Shown: positions 6,897 to 9,898 of the stretch, piece after piece | Numbering within the stretch: position 1 is the stretch's first letter | Layout: every line of letters begins with the position of its first letter | Source of the DNA: Clostridia bacterium | Lineage (GTDB): Bacteria > Bacillota > Clostridia > Christensenellales > CAG-138 | Direction: 5' to 3' | Assembly (NCBI GenBank): GCA_017435185.1 | Contig: JAFSFN010000203.1 | Coordinates: forward strand, 1 to 9,898 | DNA: 9,898 nt | Translations under genes and position numbers: made by a program | The notes under the pieces: model-generated | Databases searched by the model: none | The model's input: only the letters and a program-made list of their open reading frames with translations | What the model was told of the DNA's origin: nothing

Positions 6897-7721
6897 TTAC
6901 TCACCTGTTATCTTATTGCACAGAGCATCGAGCCAGTTTCCGTCAAAGAGTTCTATCATGCCGCTGTCGCAAGCGGCGGCAAGTTTCGGGTCGATAGGCA
7001 ATTTTGCAACGGTTTCCACACCATGCTTGAAAGCAATTTCTTCAATATGACTTTCACCGAACATACGTATTTCTTTTTTGCAGTCCGGGCACAAAACATA
7101 ACTCATGTTTTCAACCAATGCAAGCACGGGAATATCCATCATCTTTGCCATATTCATTGCTTTTTCAACTATCATTCCAACAAGTTCCTGCGGCGAAGCA
7201 ACAATGACTATACCGTCAACGGGAATGGACTGAAAGACCGTAAGCGGTACATCGCCTGTTCCCGGAGGCATATCTATGAACATATAATCAACATCGCCCC
7301 AAATAACATCCGTCCAGAACTGTTTGACAACGCCTGCTATGACAGGACCGCGCCAGACAACGGGATCCGTTTCATTCTCAACAAGCAGATTGAGCGACAT
7401 AACCGATATACCGGTTTTTGTCATTACAGGATATATGCCGTCTTCACAGCCCTCTGCTCTTTGGCTGTCTATACCAAACGATTTGGGTATTGACGGACCT
7501 GTGATATCTGCATCAAGAACTGCTGTCTTGAAGCCTTTTCTGCTTGCCGATACGGCTAAAAGCGATGTTACGAGGGATTTACCCACACCGCCTTTGCCGC
7601 TTACAACACCGATAATCTTCTTGATCTTGCTAAGCTGATGGGGCTTTTCCAAAAAGCTCTCTTTTGTGCGTTCACCGCAGTTTTCACTGCAGTTTGAGCA
7701 ATCATGTGTACATTCTGACAT
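6897..7721 (-). CDS. Mrp/NBP35 family ATP-binding Fe-S carrier protein
   Basis: A cytoplasmic P-loop ATPase of the Mrp/ApbC/NBP35 family, taken to carry and deliver Fe-S clusters. I place the start at 7721 (274 residues, beginning MSECTHDCSN), because AGGAGG at 7729-7734 lies seven bases ahead. An ATG at 7757 would add 12 residues but lacks this support and deepens the overlap with the upstream gene. Features in order: an N-terminal C-x3-C-x2-C-x3-C cluster (Cys4, 8, 11, 15), a deviant Walker A GKGGVGKS (42-49), ADITGPSIPK (71-80), a switch-II-type DMPPGTGD (150-157), and the C-terminal CPDC pair (Cys211, Cys214) that in relatives bridges a 4Fe-4S cluster between two subunits. Length is normal. 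Its ATG overlaps the TAA of the MBL-fold gene by one base (TAATG), so translation is probably coupled. Confidence 0.94.
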   Translation of the reverse strand: MSECTHDCSNCSENCGERTKESFLEKPHQLSKIKKIIGVVSGKGGVGKSLVTSLLAVSASRKGFKTAVLDADITGPSIPKSFGIDSQRAEGCEDGIYPVMTKTGISVMSLNLLVENETDPVVWRGPVIAGVVKQFWTDVIWGDVDYMFIDMPPGTGDVPLTVFQSIPVDGIVIVASPQELVGMIVEKAMNMAKMMDIPVLALVENMSYVLCPDCKKEIRMFGESHIEEIAFKHGVETVAKLPIDPKLAAACDSGMIELFDGNWLDALCNKITGE

Positions 7722-8521
7722 TACTTTTCCTCCTGAATATTTATCTGCTGACCGCAAGATATATACTCGATACGGTCATTCATTATTTTTTTCATATAAT
7801 TATACTGCTTTTCGCCCGTACAATGACAGGTGAAAAATTTGGCGTTAGACTTATTTAAGACATTTGCCGCATTAGTCAAAAAAGCTTCATCATCTATCTT
7901 TGAAAAATGAAATCCTCCGACTATAGCGGACGCATCAAACCATGAAGCAATATTTAATATGCCCTTATGCGAGCATGCGCTGAAAACAACGCTTTTTCCG
8001 CCTTCTTTAACAACGAGGTATTGTTCATGCAAAAATTCGTCCTCTGTAAACTCGCCGTCACGCTCTGTTACCATATTTTGAGAACTGTGATTTGCAAAAG
8101 GCCGCTTTCTTCCGTTACAGGAAATTATTTCAAGCTCATCATCTATTCTAACGCAATCGTCAATAAAAACAAGCCGTTTAGCATTTAACTGCAAAATTTT
8201 TCGGTCAAGACCGATATATCTATCCTGCCCCGAATAATACTTTTCAAACGCATATGCGCTTGCATAAACAGGCGCAGTCAAATTCAATTCCAAAAACCGT
8301 TGAAGCCCTCCGCCATGGTCATAATGTCCGTGGGAAAGAACGGCAATATCGACAGATTTAATATCTTTTCCGAGTTTCTGTGCGTTTTGCTCAAAAAGCA
8401 CACTTTGACCCATATCAAACAATATTTTATGCTTTTGTGTTTCGATATACAGGCTAAGCCCATGTTCTGTGCCAATATCGTCCAGGCCGCTCGTATTCTC
8501 CGCAAGCACAGTGATTTTCAA
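7721..8521 (-). CDS. MBL-fold metallo-hydrolase, TTG start
   Basis: A 266-residue cytoplasmic metallo-beta-lactamase-fold protein. The metal-binding motif is SHGHYDHGGG (His64, His66, Asp68, His69), with further likely ligands in SACSHKG (His185) and GGFHF (His205), and a FTCHCTGE segment (residues 230-237). This combination resembles the subgroup annotated as 7,8-dihydropterin-6-yl-methyl-4-(beta-D-ribofuranosyl)aminobenzene 5'-phosphate synthase-like, but the substrate here cannot be told. The start codon is TTG: AAGGAGG at 8530-8536 lies eight bases ahead and the protein then begins MKITVLAENTS as is usual for the group. The TTG overlaps the TGA of the upstream membrane protein gene (TTGA), and its own TAA overlaps the Mrp ATG. 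Pairing with an Mrp-type Fe-S ATPase suggests a job in Fe-S or cofactor metabolism; that is inference. Confidence 0.92.
   Translation of the reverse strand: MKITVLAENTSGLDDIGTEHGLSLYIETQKHKILFDMGQSVLFEQNAQKLGKDIKSVDIAVLSHGHYDHGGGLQRFLELNLTAPVYASAYAFEKYYSGQDRYIGLDRKILQLNAKRLVFIDDCVRIDDELEIISCNGRKRPFANHSSQNMVTERDGEFTEDEFLHEQYLVVKEGGKSVVFSACSHKGILNIASWFDASAIVGGFHFSKIDDEAFLTNAANVLNKSNAKFFTCHCTGEKQYNYMKKIMNDRIEYISCGQQINIQEEK
7729..7734 (-). promoter_or_regulatory. Ribosome binding site that fixes the Mrp start
   Basis: AGGAGG on the minus strand, seven bases ahead of the ATG at 7721 and inside the last codons of the MBL-fold gene (its C-terminal QEEK). It favours the start at 7721 over the in-frame ATG at 7757. 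Confidence 0.82.
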
Positions 8522-9414
8522 CGCCTGTTCCTCCTTTTTCTGTTCCTGCGCTTTTTAAGCTGATAGTTTGCCGTGGCTATCATATATACTGCCGACGCAA
8601 TTATAACTATCAGCACCACACTTCCGCTTAGAGCGTTCATCAGCCTACGAAACGCCACATTATCCGCACCAAAGCGGAAAAGCATCGCGGTTTGGAGTGC
8701 AAGCATAGACATGAGCGCTCCTGCAAAAGTGATGAACTTTGAAGCTGAAAGGAGCGGATTGTTAAGCCTTCTGTGCTTGAGCAGATTAACGCTTGCTTTT
8801 ACAAGCATATAAAATACATACACTGCTGTGACATATATTATATATCCCGGATATTCATAGCCCATATCATTGGATATGACCTGATATATCACACCAAACA
8901 TCGCCGCATTGAGAAGCAGCATCAAAAAACCGATATTTCTGTATTCTTTAAGCTCGCATATTATTTTTTCTCTTGCTGTCTCCTGCTCATCATCCTTGCG
9001 TACAGCTTTAACAAGGCGCACACGCATTATGCTCAAAACGGCATAATATGCAGCAAGTGCAACAAACCACAGTGAATCATACATTATTCCCATGGTCAGT
9101 TTGAATATTACATATATCAAATTTATAGCCAGACTGAAATAGAGTGCCACTTCGCCTCTGAACACCGTGTCGTTCAGATAGCGATTGACAATCGGTCTGT
9201 TGAGTGCTCGCTGTACTATTGTACTGTTTTTGCTGCTTTTCACGGCATCGGTGCAAGCTATTACCGCAACAGTGAGCGTATATGCCGAAACAGGATATGC
9301 AATATAGGCAATTGCTGTTTTTTCCATACCGTTTGAAAAAACATATATTAAAGCTGCCGCCGAAAAAATCGCCAGCCATAATATTATCAGAAAGTGCGGA
9401 CGCATCATCCGCAT
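8518..9414 (-). CDS. Eight-segment integral membrane protein of unknown function
   Basis: I do not recognise the family. The protein has about eight hydrophobic segments (counted from the start at 9414: roughly residues 6-26, 34-56, 88-109, 114-134, 161-181, 188-209, 228-249 and 258-279), a basic and polar loop between segments 4 and 5 (RKDDEQETAREK), and a very basic C-terminal tail ending KKRRNRKRRNRR. No catalytic or transporter motif stands out. The longest reading frame starts at 9459 (313 residues), but a near-consensus promoter overlaps that ATG. I therefore prefer the ATG at 9414 (298 residues, MRMMRPHFLIILW), which has AAGGAA six bases ahead. It is the first gene of the operon with the MBL-fold and Mrp genes, and its TGA overlaps the TTG start of the MBL-fold gene, so it is probably co-translated with them. 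Confidence 0.8.
   Translation of the reverse strand: MRMMRPHFLIILWLAIFSAAALIYVFSNGMEKTAIAYIAYPVSAYTLTVAVIACTDAVKSSKNSTIVQRALNRPIVNRYLNDTVFRGEVALYFSLAINLIYVIFKLTMGIMYDSLWFVALAAYYAVLSIMRVRLVKAVRKDDEQETAREKIICELKEYRNIGFLMLLLNAAMFGVIYQVISNDMGYEYPGYIIYVTAVYVFYMLVKASVNLLKHRRLNNPLLSASKFITFAGALMSMLALQTAMLFRFGADNVAFRRLMNALSGSVVLIVIIASAVYMIATANYQLKKRRNRKRRNRR
8530..8536 (-). promoter_or_regulatory. Ribosome binding site for the TTG-initiated MBL-fold gene
   Basis: AAGGAGG on the minus strand, eight bases before the TTG at 8521. It is read in the upstream gene partly as the two arginine codons AGG AGG of its basic tail. A strong site may offset the weak TTG start. Confidence 0.82.
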
Positions 9415-9420
9415 TAAAAT

Positions 9421-9426
9421 TTCCTT
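9421..9426 (-). promoter_or_regulatory. Ribosome binding site supporting the downstream start at 9414
   Basis: AAGGAA on the minus strand, six bases before the ATG at 9414. The ATG at 9459 has only a weak GAG close by, and the ATG at 9444 has no purine-rich site. The site falls about 20 bases after the expected transcription start of the promoter at 9451-9479. Confidence 0.6.
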
Positions 9427-9450
9427 AATTTTGCCTTTACCCATATATTT

Positions 9451-9479
9451 ATTATACATTGCTCAAAAACAGCTATCAA
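9451..9479 (-). promoter_or_regulatory. Near-consensus sigma-A promoter for the membrane protein/MBL/Mrp operon
   Basis: On the minus strand TTGATA (9474-9479), an exact 17-base spacer and a perfect TATAAT (9451-9456). Eleven of twelve box positions match consensus. Transcription would begin near 9444, downstream of the ATG at 9459, which therefore could not be used from this promoter. Confidence 0.75.
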
Positions 9480-9505
9480 TAAAAGCCTGTTATTTATTTG
9501 TCTTT

Positions 9506-9516
9506 TGGTATATACT
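9506..9516 (+). promoter_or_regulatory. Possible extended -10 promoter for the membrane protein at 9548
   Basis: TGGTATATACT contains an extended -10-like TGGTATATA and an overlapping TATACT, 31 bases ahead of the ATG at 9548. No good -35 box is found at the right distance, so the call is tentative. It would be divergent from the promoter at 9451-9479. Confidence 0.35.
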
Positions 9517-9547
9517 GTTGTAGAAATTAAAGCGAGGCATACTCTTT

Positions 9548-9898
9548 ATGGAAAAGATAGACTATAAAGGCTCTTTTTTATTTAATCTTACCGGCTTTCT
9601 GATGCTCATAGCAGGTACAATGTCGTTTATATTTTTTGCTGTACTTTTTATTATAGCCATAATGCTGATCGGCACCATTCCCTTTTTCGGATTCGTCATG
9701 GCAATGCTGTGCGGCATTATAGGTGCTCTGTCCGGCGTTTTAACAGGCATATACGGCATGAAATACAGCCGTTGTCCTTCAAAAATGAAAAGTTGCTTAA
9801 AACTTAACTCTGCGTCGCTTTTCTTTTCGCTCATTTCTTTTGTTCTCTCAAGTATAATATTCCGCTCTTTCAGCATCATCGCAATTTTATTAACTTTA
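9548..9898 (+). CDS. Small membrane protein of unknown function, 5' part
   Basis: An open frame from ATG at 9548 (MEKIDYKGSFLFNLTGFLML) runs without a stop to the window end, giving 117 codons; the 3' end is missing. Three or four hydrophobic segments are visible: about residues 11-42 (two closely spaced or one long), 44-70 with a Gly-rich GALSGVLTGIYGMKY end, and 90-117. A basic, Cys-containing loop (SRCPSKMKSCLK, about residues 74-85) separates the last two. GAGG at 9534-9537 lies ten bases ahead, a slightly long but workable spacing. I do not recognise the family. It is divergent from the membrane protein/MBL/Mrp operon, with 133 bases between the preferred starts. The opposite strand also has an open frame here, but its content looks like the mirror of a membrane protein. 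Confidence 0.68.
   Translation, partial: MEKIDYKGSFLFNLTGFLMLIAGTMSFIFFAVLFIIAIMLIGTIPFFGFVMAMLCGIIGALSGVLTGIYGMKYSRCPSKMKSCLKLNSASLFFSLISFVLSSIIFRSFSIIAILLTL

Noticed and set aside
6858..7493. Plus-strand open frame of 211 codons opposite the Mrp gene
   Set aside because: It overlaps the terminator hairpin, is His/Asn/Phe-rich without recognisable domains, and mirrors a well-supported Mrp ATPase on the minus strand.
7722..7757. Extended N-terminus for the Mrp protein from the ATG at 7757
   Set aside because: The extra 12 residues lie inside the MBL-fold gene, and the AGGAGG site is placed for the ATG at 7721.
9562..9879. Minus-strand open frame of 105 codons at the right end
   Set aside because: Its Lys/Met/Pro/Ile-rich content is typical of the reverse of a membrane protein gene. 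The plus-strand frame from 9548 has a start, a ribosome binding site and clear membrane segments.
1..9898. Mobile element, CRISPR array, phage or toxin-antitoxin content
   Set aside because: No transposase, integrase, spaced direct repeats, terminal inverted repeats or toxin-like small gene pairs were seen; the gene order looks like ordinary chromosome.

Overview
The window looks like chromosomal DNA from a low-to-moderate GC, Gram-positive anaerobe of the class Clostridia, most likely a Ruminococcaceae/Oscillospiraceae-type gut bacterium. The grounds are strong AGGAGG-type ribosome binding sites, a clostridial-style IleS, a DUF11-type protein of a kind I recall from gut Clostridia, a Cys-rich Mrp protein and a GtrA/MBOAT/DHHW gene set. 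The taxonomy is inferred from protein character, not from a search. I see no rRNA, tRNA, CRISPR array, insertion sequence, phage gene or attachment site. Every stretch longer than about 200 bases contains a gene.

Layout. (1) 1-2054 (+): the 3' two thirds of ileS, closed by a strong terminator at 2064-2095. (2) 2119-2973 (-): a DUF11-type beta-rich repeat protein without a visible signal peptide, converging on ileS. (3) 3102-3518 (-): a small GtrA-family membrane protein with its own promoter and terminator. (4) 3702-6861 (+): a tight three-gene operon of lipoprotein, MBOAT O-acyltransferase and DHHW/AlgX-like protein, transcribed divergently from gtrA. (5) 6897-9414 (-): a three-gene operon, read right to left as an eight-segment membrane protein, an MBL-fold hydrolase and an Mrp/NBP35 ATPase. 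Its open reading frames overlap at both junctions. It converges on the acylation operon through a shared hairpin at 6861-6889. (6) 9548-9898 (+): the start of a small membrane protein, cut by the window end and divergent from operon 5.

How they work together. The lipoprotein-MBOAT-DHHW operon has the plan of a cell-envelope polysaccharide O-acylation machine. MBOAT would carry the acyl group across the membrane, the DHHW protein would be the extracytoplasmic SGNH-like partner, and the lipoprotein is a candidate third component of unknown role. The neighbouring GtrA protein could plausibly work on the lipid-linked sugars of the same envelope polymer. The second operon links an Fe-S carrier ATPase and an MBL-fold enzyme to an unrecognised membrane protein by TTGA and TAATG overlaps, so the three are probably made together.

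Nothing here is unmistakably a new system. The items most worth a second look are the uncharacterised lipoprotein in the acylation operon, the coupled membrane protein/MBL/Mrp operon, a near-consensus promoter that overlaps the most upstream start codon of that operon, and the DUF11 protein that carries no visible export signal.
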